DNA of 64,000 bases, taken from NCBI RefSeq assembly GCF_000172175.1, contig NZ_ABJL02000008.1:806001-870000 (forward strand), written 5' to 3'. A program made the translations under genes and the position numbers. Below the pieces are notes generated by a model. That model made no database searches and was not told where the DNA came from. It was given only the letters and a program-made list of their open reading frames with translations. This document shows positions 27,742 through 38,055 of the stretch, piece after piece; the first letter of the stretch is position 1; every line of letters starts with the position of its first letter. The stretch comes from Bacteroides intestinalis DSM 17393. GTDB taxonomy: Bacteria; Bacteroidota; Bacteroidia; Bacteroidales; Bacteroidaceae.

Positions 27742-28896
27742 ATGGATATAGAACACGTAAGAAGCCGTTTCATCAAGCATTTTGACGGAACAACAGGAGC
27801 AGTTTATGCTTCTCCGGGACGCATCAACCTCATTGGTGAGCATACAGACTATAACGGTGGTTTTGTATTCCCCGGAGCAATCGATAAAGGCATGATTGCT
27901 GAAATTAAACCGAATGGCACAGACATTGTAAAAGCTTATTCCATCGATCTGAAGGATTATGTGGAATTCGGTTTGAAAGAAGAAGACGCTCCCCGTGCAA
28001 GCTGGGCAAGATATATCTTCGGCGTATGTCGTGAGATGATTAAGCGTGGCGTTGATGTAAAGGGCTTCAATACAGCTTTCTCCGGTGATGTGCCTTTGGG
28101 TGCAGGTATGTCTTCCTCTGCCGCTTTGGAAAGTACATATGCGTATGCATTAAATGATCTGTTCGGTGACAACAAGATAGACAAGTTTGAACTAGCTAAA
28201 GTAGGTCAGGCAACTGAGCATAACTATTGCGGTGTAAACTGTGGTATTATGGACCAGTTCGCTTCCGTATTTGGCAAGCAAGGCAGCCTTATCCGTCTGG
28301 ACTGCCGTTCACTGGAGTATCAATACTTCCCATTCGATCCGAAAGGCTATCGTTTGGTATTGGTAGACTCTGTAGTTAAACACGAATTGGCTTCTTCTGC
28401 ATACAACAAGCGTCGTCAGAGTTGCGAAGCTGCCGTTGCTGCTATCCAGAAAAAACATCCGCACGTAGAATTCCTGCGCGACTGTACAATGGAGATGTTG
28501 GAAGAGTCAAAAGCTGAAATCAGCGAAGAAGACTTCATGCGTGCAGAGTATGTAATCGAAGAAATCCAACGCGTACTCGATGTTTGTGATGCTTTGGAAA
28601 AAGGTGATTACGAAACGGTAGGTCAGAAAATGTATGAGACACATCATGGTATGAGCAAACTTTACGAAGTTAGCTGCGAAGAACTCGACTTCCTGAATGA
28701 TCTTGCATTCGACTGTGGTGTAACAGGTTCACGCGTTATGGGCGGTGGCTTCGGTGGTTGTACTATCAACCTGGTGAAAGAGGAGTTGTATGATACATTC
28801 ATCCAGAATGCCAAGGATAAGTTTAAAGAAAAATTCGGTAGAAGCCCTAAAGTTTATGATGTAGTCATCAGCGATGGTGCTCGCAGATTAGTTTAA
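27742..28896 (+). CDS. galK: Galactokinase
   Basis: A GHMP-family kinase of 384 residues that phosphorylates alpha-D-galactose to galactose 1-phosphate. The galactokinase signature GRINLIGEHTDYNGG is near residue 26. The ATP-binding loop is PLGAGMSSSAALE, the catalytic Asp lies in NCGIMDQFAS, and the C-terminal VMGGGFGGCTINLV motif is present. It is the last gene of the galM-MFS-galK operon and is followed by a strong terminator. Confidence 0.96.
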   Translation: MDIEHVRSRFIKHFDGTTGAVYASPGRINLIGEHTDYNGGFVFPGAIDKGMIAEIKPNGTDIVKAYSIDLKDYVEFGLKEEDAPRASWARYIFGVCREMIKRGVDVKGFNTAFSGDVPLGAGMSSSAALESTYAYALNDLFGDNKIDKFELAKVGQATEHNYCGVNCGIMDQFASVFGKQGSLIRLDCRSLEYQYFPFDPKGYRLVLVDSVVKHELASSAYNKRRQSCEAAVAAIQKKHPHVEFLRDCTMEMLEESKAEISEEDFMRAEYVIEEIQRVLDVCDALEKGDYETVGQKMYETHHGMSKLYEVSCEELDFLNDLAFDCGVTGSRVMGGGFGGCTINLVKEELYDTFIQNAKDKFKEKFGRSPKVYDVVISDGARRLV

Positions 28897-28915
28897 AAAC
28901 ATCCAACTCAATTTA

Positions 28916-28956
28916 AAAGGGCGTCTTCCCATCACGGGGAGACGCCCTTCTCTTTT
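28916..28956. terminator. Bidirectional terminator between galK and the GH43 operon
   Basis: GGGCGTCTTCCC (28919-28930) pairs with GGGGAGACGCCC (28936-28947), with one G-T pair. A T-rich tail is present on the plus strand and a TTTT on the minus strand. Confidence 0.88.
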
Positions 28957-29016
28957 CAGCCTTTTCAAATAAACTAATCAACTAATCTAACCTTCAGTAT
29001 ATTCTAATATCTAAAC

Positions 29017-30006
29017 CTATTGCACTCCTTCTGTTGTCATCTGAATCCGCTTCATGGTTCCATCTTCATTGTAATACAAACGATCTATGCATACAGAACG
29101 TCTATAGCTTCCACCTGTCGGATTAATACCTCCATTGTGATAAATAAAGTACCAGTCACCTTTAAACTCAATAATCGCCTGATGGTTGGTATTGGAATTA
29201 CCAGCTATTTCATTCAGGATACCTTTATATTCCCAAGGCCCTGTGATACTCCGGCTCATTGCATAGCAAATCTTCTCGGGAAATTCAGACGCATAAGAGA
29301 GATAATACCAATCACCACGTTTATGTATCCAAGGAGCCTCCGTAAAACGAGGTATATCCACATGAACAATCGGACCATCCAACTCAATCATATTATTTTT
29401 CAGTTTGGCATAATAGCACTGAGTATTTCCCCAATACAGGTACGCCTGCCCGTCATCATCAATAAAGATTGTCGGATCAATGTCATCCCAGTAGATTTTA
29501 GTACGTTCCACCGTCATATTATTGGTAATCAGAGCAGAACCACGTGCATCGACAAAAGGACCTAACGGAGAATCTGAAACAGCCACGCCGATAGACTTTC
29601 CGGGAATATCCTTATGCTCCACGGTAACATACCAATAGAATTTACCATCACGTTCGATAACCTGACTTGCCCATGCTTCTCCTTTTGCCCAAGAGAAATC
29701 CTTAGCTTTCAAAGGTACAGGATGTTCCGTCCATGTCTTCATGTCGGATGAAGAAAAGACACACCATTCATTCAGGAGATAATGTTCAGCAGGTGGAGGA
29801 CATTCATCGTGTCCGGCATAAATATACACTCTGCCGTCATATACCATCGCACCCGGATCAGCCGTATATTTATACTTGACAATCGGATTTCCTTTCGCTA
29901 CAAAAGTGGTGTCTTTTTGTGCTGATAGCCCTTGTGAGGCTACCAGTACAAAAGAAACAACCAAAAATCTAACCTTATCTAACCTTACTTTATTCATTAA
30001 TTTCAT
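29017..30006 (-). CDS. GH43 alpha-L-arabinofuranosidase-type enzyme
   Basis: The protein has 329 residues with a cleavable signal (ending near GLSAQK) and no lipobox, so it is probably periplasmic. The five-bladed-propeller catalytic triad is visible: Asp50 in YTADPGAMV (base), Asp177 in DDIDPTIFID (pKa modulator) and Glu223 in FTEAPWIHK (acid). There is no C-terminal accessory domain. Its ATG overlaps the GH51 stop (ATGA), so translation is probably coupled. As the third gene of a GH43-GH51-GH43 operon in an arabinan locus, it most likely trims arabinose side chains or oligosaccharides. The precise linkage is not predictable here. Confidence 0.92.
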   Translation of the reverse strand: MKLMNKVRLDKVRFLVVSFVLVASQGLSAQKDTTFVAKGNPIVKYKYTADPGAMVYDGRVYIYAGHDECPPPAEHYLLNEWCVFSSSDMKTWTEHPVPLKAKDFSWAKGEAWASQVIERDGKFYWYVTVEHKDIPGKSIGVAVSDSPLGPFVDARGSALITNNMTVERTKIYWDDIDPTIFIDDDGQAYLYWGNTQCYYAKLKNNMIELDGPIVHVDIPRFTEAPWIHKRGDWYYLSYASEFPEKICYAMSRSITGPWEYKGILNEIAGNSNTNHQAIIEFKGDWYFIYHNGGINPTGGSYRRSVCIDRLYYNEDGTMKRIQMTTEGVQ

Positions 30007-31985
30007 CCTTTCTTAAAAATGTAGACAGCAAATGTATTGGGTTCGAGCTCTACCTCCAGTACCTGTCCGTCAATAGAAACCGGAATTTCCTGGGGCTGAA
30101 TAGCAGATGGCTGTTCAATCGTATTATCTTTATTGGAATCAGTTGAACGAAGCTTTATACAACGACCGTCAGACAATACATCTTGCTTCTTCAATCCTTC
30201 AAACTTCAATGATAAGGGCTGAGCTTTATCGGAAGTATTGGCCACTTTCACTATAATCTCTTTTTTATCCTTATCATAAACAGCACTTGCAAACAAGCCA
30301 TTCTGTCCCTCAGTACCTGCTACAGGCTTTTTATCCATAGTAAGGGAAAGTACGTTGGTGCCTTTATGGTGCCCGTAGAGTTGCTGAACATAGTAACTTA
30401 CAGTACGTACCGAGTTCAGATTATCAAACCAGATCATATCTGGACGCCATTGCCATCCTTCTACATGAGCAAACAGAGGAGCATAAGTAGCCATGTGTAC
30501 AATATCGGCATTACGTTCCAATCCCGTCATAAAAGCAGCTTCAAGCAAGGCAGCATTGAAATGGTTCCACTTCTTACCTTTACCATGACAAGCATATTCA
30601 CCGGCGAATACTTTCGGACCTTTACGGTCATAGTTATCATAACGTGTTCCCTGATTCAGGAACCAGTTCTCAGGACGATAGAAATGTTCATCCACCAGAT
30701 CCACTTTCAAACGCTTCATTTCCGGCCACAAATATTCAAACTGCTTTCCTTCAGAATCAGGCCCCGAACTTCCGATAATCTTGATATCGGGATAAGCTTT
30801 ACGGATAGCTTTAATAAATGGTTCGAGATGTTCAGGATATTCCGGTCCCCATTGTTCGTTACCAATACCAATGAACTTCAGGTTGAACGGTGCAGGGTGT
30901 CCCATATCTGCACGAAGTTTTCCCCACTTTGTTGTCACATCACCATTGGCAAATTCAATCAGATCAAGAGCATCCTGCACATAGCTATCCAAATCGCAAA
31001 CAGCCACATGTGCCTCTGCATCAGAATTCTGGAACTGGCAAGACAGACCACAACTCAACACAGGAAGCGGCTCTGCTCCTATTTCCTCCGAAAGCTGGAA
31101 GAATTCAAAGAATCCCAATCCGTAGCTTTGGAAATAATCGGGATAGAAACGATGCGGGAAAGTATATTCCCAACGGTTCTCATTCAACGGGCGGTTCTCT
31201 ACCGGACCTACAGACTTCTTCCAGTCATAGCGTGTAGCTAAATCTGTCCCTTCTACAATACATCCACCGGGAAAGCGGAACACACCCGGCTTGATATCAG
31301 CCAAAGCTTGCGCAAGGTCTTTACGCAAACCATTCTCATGTCCCTTCCAGGTATCGACCGGGAAAAGAGAGACATGCTCCAAATCAACCGTACCCTTTGA
31401 TGCCAGGAAAATACGAAGAGTCGCCTTCGGATCAGTTACACCCGGCTTTAGGATAACCTGATACTTTTTCCATTCTTTCGAATCAACCGTCAATGTCTCA
31501 GTAGCAAAAGCATGGTGCTCACCCATAGATTTAGTATCTACAAGTTCAATACGGATTTTTTCGGATGTTCCGCCTTGGGGCAAACGTGCCCAAACAGAGA
31601 AGCGATACTCCTCTCCTGCTTTTACACCGATACCGAAGAAACCTTCATTATCCAATCCCGTATGCTTATGCGGATGGCCCGGGTCAGCCAAACGGACATA
31701 GTGCGGATTCCTTTCAAAAGGACCGTCATCTTGAAGCGTTACATTACCAAAGGTTTTCCATCCCATCAGATGTTGTGGGAACTCAAACGAACGGTTCTTC
31801 ACTAACTCGGCATAAAGTCCGCCGTCAGCGGCATAGTTGATATCCTCAAAGAACAACCCATACATAGTAGACTGAATCTCTGCGCCCAGTTTCTTGGTTT
31901 GTATCACAAACTCATTGGTTTGTGCCTGAAGCGCCATACCTGCGGTAAGGGTCAGCGCCGCTAATAATCCAGTGTATCTTTTCAT
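30003..31985 (-). CDS. GH51 alpha-L-arabinofuranosidase
   Basis: The protein has 660 residues with a signal peptide (cleaved after MALQAQ). A carbohydrate-binding-like beta-sandwich insert (about 70-210, GFFGIGVKAGEEYRFSVWAR) precedes and interleaves with the (beta/alpha)8 barrel. Acid/base Glu377 lies in FIGIGNEQWGPEY and the expected nucleophile is Glu463 in VFAGEYACHG. A C-terminal beta-sandwich completes the protein. It releases arabinofuranose from arabinan oligosaccharides, probably in the periplasm. It lies 26 bp after the upstream GH43 stop and overlaps the downstream GH43 start by 4 bp. Confidence 0.95.
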   Translation of the reverse strand: MKRYTGLLAALTLTAGMALQAQTNEFVIQTKKLGAEIQSTMYGLFFEDINYAADGGLYAELVKNRSFEFPQHLMGWKTFGNVTLQDDGPFERNPHYVRLADPGHPHKHTGLDNEGFFGIGVKAGEEYRFSVWARLPQGGTSEKIRIELVDTKSMGEHHAFATETLTVDSKEWKKYQVILKPGVTDPKATLRIFLASKGTVDLEHVSLFPVDTWKGHENGLRKDLAQALADIKPGVFRFPGGCIVEGTDLATRYDWKKSVGPVENRPLNENRWEYTFPHRFYPDYFQSYGLGFFEFFQLSEEIGAEPLPVLSCGLSCQFQNSDAEAHVAVCDLDSYVQDALDLIEFANGDVTTKWGKLRADMGHPAPFNLKFIGIGNEQWGPEYPEHLEPFIKAIRKAYPDIKIIGSSGPDSEGKQFEYLWPEMKRLKVDLVDEHFYRPENWFLNQGTRYDNYDRKGPKVFAGEYACHGKGKKWNHFNAALLEAAFMTGLERNADIVHMATYAPLFAHVEGWQWRPDMIWFDNLNSVRTVSYYVQQLYGHHKGTNVLSLTMDKKPVAGTEGQNGLFASAVYDKDKKEIIVKVANTSDKAQPLSLKFEGLKKQDVLSDGRCIKLRSTDSNKDNTIEQPSAIQPQEIPVSIDGQVLEVELEPNTFAVYIFKKG

Positions 31986-32011
31986 GGTTTCAAAATAAAA
32001 ATTATAATTGG

Positions 32012-33499
32012 TTATTTAGTTCTTTTTCCCCATACGGAGCGCCCACGGCTATCCAGCCCTGTAAAGAGGACAGTTTCCGTTTCATTCTCCCAGTCGTGCC
32101 CTGCAAACACAATCAGGTTCCTCACCACTTCTCCATTGAGTGTCAGTTGTAAGGATTGGTCTTCTTTGGCAAAATCCCAGGTTCCTTGATCTTCTCCTAA
32201 CTTTCCATCTTTCTCCAGATATAAGAGGTGGGACATGTTCCATTCTTCATCTTGCAGTTCACCTTCACCCCACAATATCTGTCCGGCTTCCAGTTTGCGT
32301 TCATACAGAGGTTCCTGTACACGGATAATTTCCCACTCGCCCACTAAATCTGCCGCAGAGAACTCCCGGGGATTACTACCAGCATAACGTTCAGGCGATA
32401 CGACAGGCCATCCGTCTTTAGTAAAAAAGACTTGTCGCACATGGAGATCCATCATCTGGTTTTGCGGTGACAAGCGTCCCTGATGAGCCATGAAATATTG
32501 TCCGTCATCTGAAGTGAATACAGCACAATGCGCTGTGCCCGCCCAACCCGGATGGCTCTTGAAACGGTAAGGAGCTGTCAGGATAGGAAAGTTATTCGTC
32601 GTATCTTTCAGCTCTTTTCCGAAGTAATCAATGAACGGTCCTTCCGCTTTGTCTGAACGTCCTACACGTACATTGTAGGTTGTCATTAACGGATCGTATG
32701 ATACAAACAGATAGTATTCTTTCAAATCCGGATTATAGATAATTTCCGGAGCTTCCAGATTATCCTTTTTATAATTGGCGCGACGGGCTACCAGATGCCC
32801 CCTGTCACCATCCAGCATAGGAAGACCGGTTTCCGGATTCAGTTCCACACAATACAGACCACCGAAGAATGAACCGTAATGCATCCACCACTTACCATTT
32901 GAAGGATCTACAGTAATAGTGGGATCAATAGCATTCATGGCTGTCGTATCATCTGTCTTAGCAGCACACCCGGCCAACGTCCAAGGACCTTCGGGCGAAT
33001 CTGATTCTGCCAATCCGATATAGGAAGTCTTTCGTCCAAACGCTGAAACACAGTAATACAATCTATACTTATTATTATAAGGAATGATATAAGGTGCCCA
33101 GATATTTGTCGCCCCATGCCCTCCTGCATGAGAGCGTACCCACTCTACCGCTTCCTGCGGAATCTCGGGCAATGCCCAACCCAGAAATTCCCAATTCACC
33201 AGATCTTTGGAACGGCGCATCTGAATAAAGCCCAAAGGCACACCCTTTTCTTTTGCTTCTTTACGATTTTCCCGGAAGATAGCATCCGTGGAATACATAT
33301 AGTAATAATCGCCTATCTTATGGCAAGACGGGTCATGCACGTTGTAGGTTCCCCATAATTGGTAATTCTCCATGGAAGATAATGGAGAGTAATCATCTGC
33401 CCACGGATTAGGTGAATCAATAGGGGCAAAAACAGAAGAGGTGCAACCAGCAAACAGGCTGCCCATCAGCAGTACAGCTACGTGTAGTAAGTTTCTCAT
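32012..33499 (-). CDS. GH43 endo-arabinanase-like lipoprotein
   Basis: The protein has 495 residues starting at MRNLLHVAVLLMGSLFAGCTS, a lipoprotein signal that suggests surface or outer-membrane location. The start at 33499 is preferred over 33529, which would lie inside the promoter -7 element. GH43 triad: Asp56 in NVHDPSCH, Asp192 in AIDPTITVD, Glu252 in LEAPEIIYN. The C-terminal part (about 380-490, VGEWEIIRVQEP onward) is the small beta-barrel domain often fused to GH43 subfamily 4/5 arabinanases. It is the first gene of the minus-strand operon and resembles the GH43 at 50733 in architecture. Both are probably endo-acting on the arabinan backbone. Confidence 0.9.
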   Translation of the reverse strand: MRNLLHVAVLLMGSLFAGCTSSVFAPIDSPNPWADDYSPLSSMENYQLWGTYNVHDPSCHKIGDYYYMYSTDAIFRENRKEAKEKGVPLGFIQMRRSKDLVNWEFLGWALPEIPQEAVEWVRSHAGGHGATNIWAPYIIPYNNKYRLYYCVSAFGRKTSYIGLAESDSPEGPWTLAGCAAKTDDTTAMNAIDPTITVDPSNGKWWMHYGSFFGGLYCVELNPETGLPMLDGDRGHLVARRANYKKDNLEAPEIIYNPDLKEYYLFVSYDPLMTTYNVRVGRSDKAEGPFIDYFGKELKDTTNNFPILTAPYRFKSHPGWAGTAHCAVFTSDDGQYFMAHQGRLSPQNQMMDLHVRQVFFTKDGWPVVSPERYAGSNPREFSAADLVGEWEIIRVQEPLYERKLEAGQILWGEGELQDEEWNMSHLLYLEKDGKLGEDQGTWDFAKEDQSLQLTLNGEVVRNLIVFAGHDWENETETVLFTGLDSRGRSVWGKRTK

Positions 33500-33526
33500 A
33501 ATATCAGCAAATAATAAATTCTGTTG

Positions 33527-33534
33527 CAAAAATA
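33527..33534 (-). promoter_or_regulatory. -7 promoter element of the GH43-GH51-GH43 operon
   Basis: TATTTTTG on the minus strand matches TAnnTTTG. It lies 27 bp before the start codon and exactly 19 bp from the nearest HTCS-type repeat. Confidence 0.65.
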
Positions 33535-33553
33535 CGCCCTGCTGAATACCGGA

Positions 33554-33583
33554 AGGTGGACAAATGGATATTTAAGGTGGACA
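33554..33583 (-). promoter_or_regulatory. Candidate HTCS operator, two direct repeats (minus-strand operon)
   Basis: Two copies of TGTCCACCT (minus strand) at 33562-33554 and 33583-33575 are 21 bp apart. The same pair with the same spacing precedes the plus-strand SusCD operon, and both operons flank one HTCS gene. Direct-repeat operators are expected for AraC-type DNA-binding domains acting as dimers. Confidence 0.75.
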
Positions 33584-33640
33584 ATCCAACAATTCTGATT
33601 AAAAGAACACACTAAATTTTAAAATAACCGGATAATCTCC

Positions 33641-33648
33641 TAACTTTG
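33641..33648 (+). promoter_or_regulatory. -7 promoter element of the arabinan HTCS gene
   Basis: TAACTTTG matches TAnnTTTG, 20 bp before the HTCS ATG. Confidence 0.55.
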
Positions 33649-33668
33649 TTTTAATAATACGAAACAAT

Positions 33669-36600
33669 ATGAAAGCCCACTCCTTTATATACCTTATTAT
33701 ATATAGTTGTTTTATAATGTCCGTATCCTTACAGGCACAAGAACATTTTGCAGATCGATACAACGTTTCTTATATCACCATGGATGACGGATTACCTCAC
33801 AATTTCATCGATGACATTTATAAAGACACCCGTGGCTTTCTGTGGATATCCACTGCCGGAGGCGGACTGTCACGTTATGATGGCTATGAATTCATTCATT
33901 TCAATCCCAACACTCCTCACAGCAAGCTCAAGAGTAATTTTATCCACAATGTATATGAAGACAGATTCCACCGTCTTTGGATCGTATCCGAAGGAGGCAC
34001 AGATATTATCGATTTATCTACTCTACAATCTGTAATACCCAATGACCCTAAAGGACTTTTACCCCGGTTTATAAATCACCCCACCTATATCGTCATTCTT
34101 GATTCGCAAGGTTGCATCTGGTTGCAATGCGACAATGCACTTCACCGGATAACTTTCGATGCCGAAGGTGGCATAGATACATTATCCACATTAGATTTAC
34201 CTGAGCAGGATGAACCGGACCTTATATTAAAAGATATCGACGAAGATGGCAAGATATGGACCGGTATCAATGGTACTATCTATAAAATAACCCCGACACC
34301 ACAGGGACAGTTAGAAAAAAGTTCTATATCAGAGCAACTGACTTTTTGGCCTGGCATATATTTCAAGGACATGATAGCCAAAGAAAATGAAGTCTGGATA
34401 GCTACACACATAGGATTGTTCCGTTACAACAAAAGCAACAATACAAGAAAACTGTATGAGAATAATCAGAATGACCCTCATTCTTTATCGCAAAACTATC
34501 TGACCAATCTTGCCATCACCGATGATAAACAGTTGATTGCAGGAACTTTACGCGGAGCCAACATCTACAATCCTATCACTGATAACTTCGAACGCCTTAC
34601 TCATAGTTCAACCAGTAACAGCCTATTGAACAGCAACTTTATTAATTGTATAAGAGTAGACGGGCAACACATTTGGTTCGGCACTGAAAGTGGTGGAATC
34701 AATAAACTGACTCCGAAACGCTTGGTGATACACAATTACCAACATGATAAAGAAAATCCCGCAAGCTTGTCCGACAACCCAGTAAATGTCATTTATGAAG
34801 ATAAAGAAGGCAGTTTGTGGGTAGGCACAGTAGAGGGAGGACTGAATCTGAAAAAACAAGGAACCGAGCAGTTTATCCATTACAGATGGGAACGTGGTGA
34901 GATAAGCCATAACTCAGTCAGCAGTCTGGTCAACGACAACCAAGGCCGGCTATGGGTAGGTACCTGGGGTGGCGGAATCAACATAATGAATCCTAAAGCA
35001 CCGAATCGTCCCCTCCAAGTGATATATACCCACCCGGAAACAGGATTTCCATTATTCTTCATAGCAGTACTCGTTTATGACCCTACCAATAATGGAATGT
35101 GGATAGGCGCCAATCGAGGACTCTTTTTCTATGATATGGCAACTCAAAAGTTCATTTCCCCTTTTGCTAACCGTATGGCAGAAAACATCCGCGGTTGTCT
35201 CGGCGCCATTATCGACAAAGAAAATAAGCTGTGGGTAGGTTCTACGGAAGGAGTCTACATCATAGATCTTAATACCCGATCTCCCCAGTCAAAGGAAGGA
35301 GAATTCCAGCATCGTCACTTAAACTATAAGCTCGATAATCCCCAATCGGGACTGATAGAGAAAATCAGTTGCTTTTGCGAAGCTAAAGATGGTACATTAT
35401 GGCTGGGCAGTAATGGATATGGCATATATAAACGGATAATTGATAAGCAAGGCAAAGAAAAATTCATATCTTATAATACGGACCAAGGTTTAATCAACAA
35501 CAATGTACGAAGTCTGGAAGAAGATATCAATGGAAGTATCTGGATAGGAACTAATAACGGACTTTCCTGCTTCCACCCAAACGAGAACCGTTTCACCAAT
35601 TACACCAAACAGGATGGCTTTCCGGATGCACAATTCTATTGGAATGCCTCATACCGTTCTTCGGACGGTACACTCTATTTCGGCAGCGTAGCAGGACTGA
35701 CAGCCATCGATAGCAATCTGCCTGTTGTTACTGTTCAACCTGCCAACATACGCTTCACGCGGTTGAGAATCGGAAATGAAAATATCCTGCCCGGCAATAA
35801 ATATCTCCCCAAAGACATTGCCGTAACTCAAGAAATAAAACTCCATGAGAAAGAGAAGTCCTTCTCGTTGGAATTCTCCGCCTTGAATTTTGAACCGGAT
35901 AATACAGCCACTTATAGCTACCGCCTACTTGGTTTTGAAGACAAATGGATACAGGCACCCGGAAACAGACGGTTTGCAAGCTACACCAACTTGCGTCCGG
36001 GTAGCTATACCCTACAAGTGAAATATACACCTGATGGAGGAGACGGGACAGAGAACATGGCAGAGCTAAAAATCACCATCCTACCCTATTTCTATAAAAC
36101 AACTTGGTTCATATTGCTTCTTGTAGTTTTGGCACTACTTGCCACTTGGCAAACTTACCAATGGCGCATACGAAACTTCAAACGCCAGAGGGAGTTATTG
36201 CACCGCACTGTAGAAGAACGCACCTACCAACTGGAACAACAAAAACAATTATTAGAGAACCAGACGGAAGAACTCTCCCGACAGAACAGGATGCTGACAC
36301 TGCAAAACGAGAAAATCACCCGGCAAAAAGTACAATTGAGCCGTATGGCACGCAAAGTACAAGAATTGGCATTAGACAAGATAGCTTTCTTCACTAACAT
36401 AACGCATGAATTCCGGACACCGATAACTTTAATTATCGGCCCTATCGAGCGTGCACTAAAACTAAGTTATAATCCGCAGGTAATAGAACAGTTAAACTTC
36501 GTGGAACGTAACTCCAAATATCTGCTATCCCTTGTCAACCAACTGATGGATTTCCGGAAAATAGAATCCGGTAAGCTTAATATCGTTGCGACAAAAGGTG

Positions 36601-37931
36601 ACTTTGTGAGTTTTATACATTCATTGCTTACTCCTTTTGAAGTATTTGCCGGAGAACGGAATATTTCAATAAAACACTATTTCCACATGAAAAGTTCCGA
36701 AATCTTCTTTGATGAAGAAGCGATGCACAAGGTTATTACCAATCTGCTAAGCAATGCCATTAAATTTACACCGGATGGCGGAAGCATATCCATATATATA
36801 GCCACCCTTCCGGCTAAAGACGATAAAGAAGAAAAACTTTATCTCTGCGTCAGTGACACGGGAACAGGTATTCAAGAGCCAGACACCGAACAAATATTCA
36901 ACCGTTTCTATCAATCCAAGAAGCAAGCGAAATATCCTGTATACGGCCAAACGGGTACAGGAATCGGGTTATATCTTTGCAAACGCATCGTGAAGATGCA
37001 CGATGGAGAAATCTGCGTTCGTAATAACCATACTATCGGCTGCTCCTTCCGCATCCTACTCCCACTTCCAAAAGAAGAAAACATAAGCGACCAACTGATC
37101 GTTGATAACAATATACCACCAGCAGCAACAACGGAAAAGAATGAATTACCCAAAGAACGGCTGGCCCTGACCATTCTTGTAGTGGAAGATAATGCAGACA
37201 TGAGAGGATACATCCGTTCCATTCTCCGTGATTATTATAATGTACTCGAAGCTACCAACGGGGCAGAAGCCCTTGATGTATTGAACAACCAGTCGGTAGA
37301 TTTTATCATCAGCGACCTGATGATGCCCGTAATGGATGGTATAGAGCTATCGCGCCGGGTCAAAGAAGCATTTGCCATCTCACATATCCCCTTCCTGATG
37401 CTGACCGCAAAGACCTCACCAGAAACCCGACTGGAAAGTTACCGCACGGGCGTAGACGAATATCTGCTAAAACCTTTCGATGAAACTCTGTTACTGACCC
37501 GTATCGAAAACATCCTAGATAATCGCAGACGCTACCAACGGAAGTTCAAGACGAACATGGATGTGGAAGCACTGAATATAGAGGAGGAATCCGGTGACAA
37601 GAAATTCATCAACCAAGTGATGGAAGCCATAAAAGAACACTATAAAAACCCTTACTTTGAAGTAAGTGATTTCAGTGAGGCCGTTGGAGTCAGCAAAAGT
37701 CTGCTGAATAAAAAGCTTCAAAGCCTCATCGGGCAATCTGCGGGACAATTCATACGTAACTACAGATTAAACACCGCCCGGGAACTACTCCTCAAAAACC
37801 GGGAAACAAAACAGATGAATATTGCTGAAATAGCGTATGAAGTAGGCTTTAATGACCCCAAGTATTTCGCCCGCTGTTTCAGCAAGCAGTTTAATACGAC
37901 ACCAAGCGCATTGCTGAATGAAGAAGAGTAA
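33669..37931 (+). CDS. Hybrid two-component system regulator (HTCS) of the arabinan PUL
   Basis: The protein has 1420 residues. Order: signal peptide (to about 24, SVSLQAQE), periplasmic double beta-propeller with repeats such as LWISTAGGGLSRYDGYEF and LWVGTWGGGINIMNP, a Y_Y_Y domain (about 715-800), a membrane segment (about 810-830), an unusually long coiled coil (about 840-900), an H-box FFTNITHEFRTPITL near 912, ATPase boxes (NLLSNAIKFT, TGTGIGLYLCK), a receiver domain (about 1170-1285, phospho-acceptor in FIISDLMMPVMDG near 1214, Lys in YLLKPF), and an AraC HTH (IAEIAYEVGFNDPKYFARCF). It sits between the two arabinan operons, whose promoters carry identical direct repeats. It should sense arabino-oligosaccharides; the ligand is inferred from context. 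Confidence 0.95.
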   Translation: MKAHSFIYLIIYSCFIMSVSLQAQEHFADRYNVSYITMDDGLPHNFIDDIYKDTRGFLWISTAGGGLSRYDGYEFIHFNPNTPHSKLKSNFIHNVYEDRFHRLWIVSEGGTDIIDLSTLQSVIPNDPKGLLPRFINHPTYIVILDSQGCIWLQCDNALHRITFDAEGGIDTLSTLDLPEQDEPDLILKDIDEDGKIWTGINGTIYKITPTPQGQLEKSSISEQLTFWPGIYFKDMIAKENEVWIATHIGLFRYNKSNNTRKLYENNQNDPHSLSQNYLTNLAITDDKQLIAGTLRGANIYNPITDNFERLTHSSTSNSLLNSNFINCIRVDGQHIWFGTESGGINKLTPKRLVIHNYQHDKENPASLSDNPVNVIYEDKEGSLWVGTVEGGLNLKKQGTEQFIHYRWERGEISHNSVSSLVNDNQGRLWVGTWGGGINIMNPKAPNRPLQVIYTHPETGFPLFFIAVLVYDPTNNGMWIGANRGLFFYDMATQKFISPFANRMAENIRGCLGAIIDKENKLWVGSTEGVYIIDLNTRSPQSKEGEFQHRHLNYKLDNPQSGLIEKISCFCEAKDGTLWLGSNGYGIYKRIIDKQGKEKFISYNTDQGLINNNVRSLEEDINGSIWIGTNNGLSCFHPNENRFTNYTKQDGFPDAQFYWNASYRSSDGTLYFGSVAGLTAIDSNLPVVTVQPANIRFTRLRIGNENILPGNKYLPKDIAVTQEIKLHEKEKSFSLEFSALNFEPDNTATYSYRLLGFEDKWIQAPGNRRFASYTNLRPGSYTLQVKYTPDGGDGTENMAELKITILPYFYKTTWFILLLVVLALLATWQTYQWRIRNFKRQRELLHRTVEERTYQLEQQKQLLENQTEELSRQNRMLTLQNEKITRQKVQLSRMARKVQELALDKIAFFTNITHEFRTPITLIIGPIERALKLSYNPQVIEQLNFVERNSKYLLSLVNQLMDFRKIESGKLNIVATKGDFVSFIHSLLTPFEVFAGERNISIKHYFHMKSSEIFFDEEAMHKVITNLLSNAIKFTPDGGSISIYIATLPAKDDKEEKLYLCVSDTGTGIQEPDTEQIFNRFYQSKKQAKYPVYGQTGTGIGLYLCKRIVKMHDGEICVRNNHTIGCSFRILLPLPKEENISDQLIVDNNIPPAATTEKNELPKERLALTILVVEDNADMRGYIRSILRDYYNVLEATNGAEALDVLNNQSVDFIISDLMMPVMDGIELSRRVKEAFAISHIPFLMLTAKTSPETRLESYRTGVDEYLLKPFDETLLLTRIENILDNRRRYQRKFKTNMDVEALNIEEESGDKKFINQVMEAIKEHYKNPYFEVSDFSEAVGVSKSLLNKKLQSLIGQSAGQFIRNYRLNTARELLLKNRETKQMNIAEIAYEVGFNDPKYFARCFSKQFNTTPSALLNEEE

Positions 37932-37934
37932 GGT

Positions 37935-37955
37935 CGGCGGATTACAAATCCGCCG
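37935..37955 (+). terminator. Hairpin directly after the HTCS stop codon
   Basis: A perfect 9-bp stem CGGCGGATT/AATCCGCCG with a 3-nt loop starts 4 bp after the stop. No T-run follows, so termination would be atypical; it could also protect the 3' end. Confidence 0.5.
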
Positions 37956-38055
37956 GAACGGGACAAAGATATTGACACTATTAGAATAAAAACATATATA
38001 ACCCTTGTTGTCAAACATACCATTATCCCATTGAGAAGTACCTGTGAGCATGATT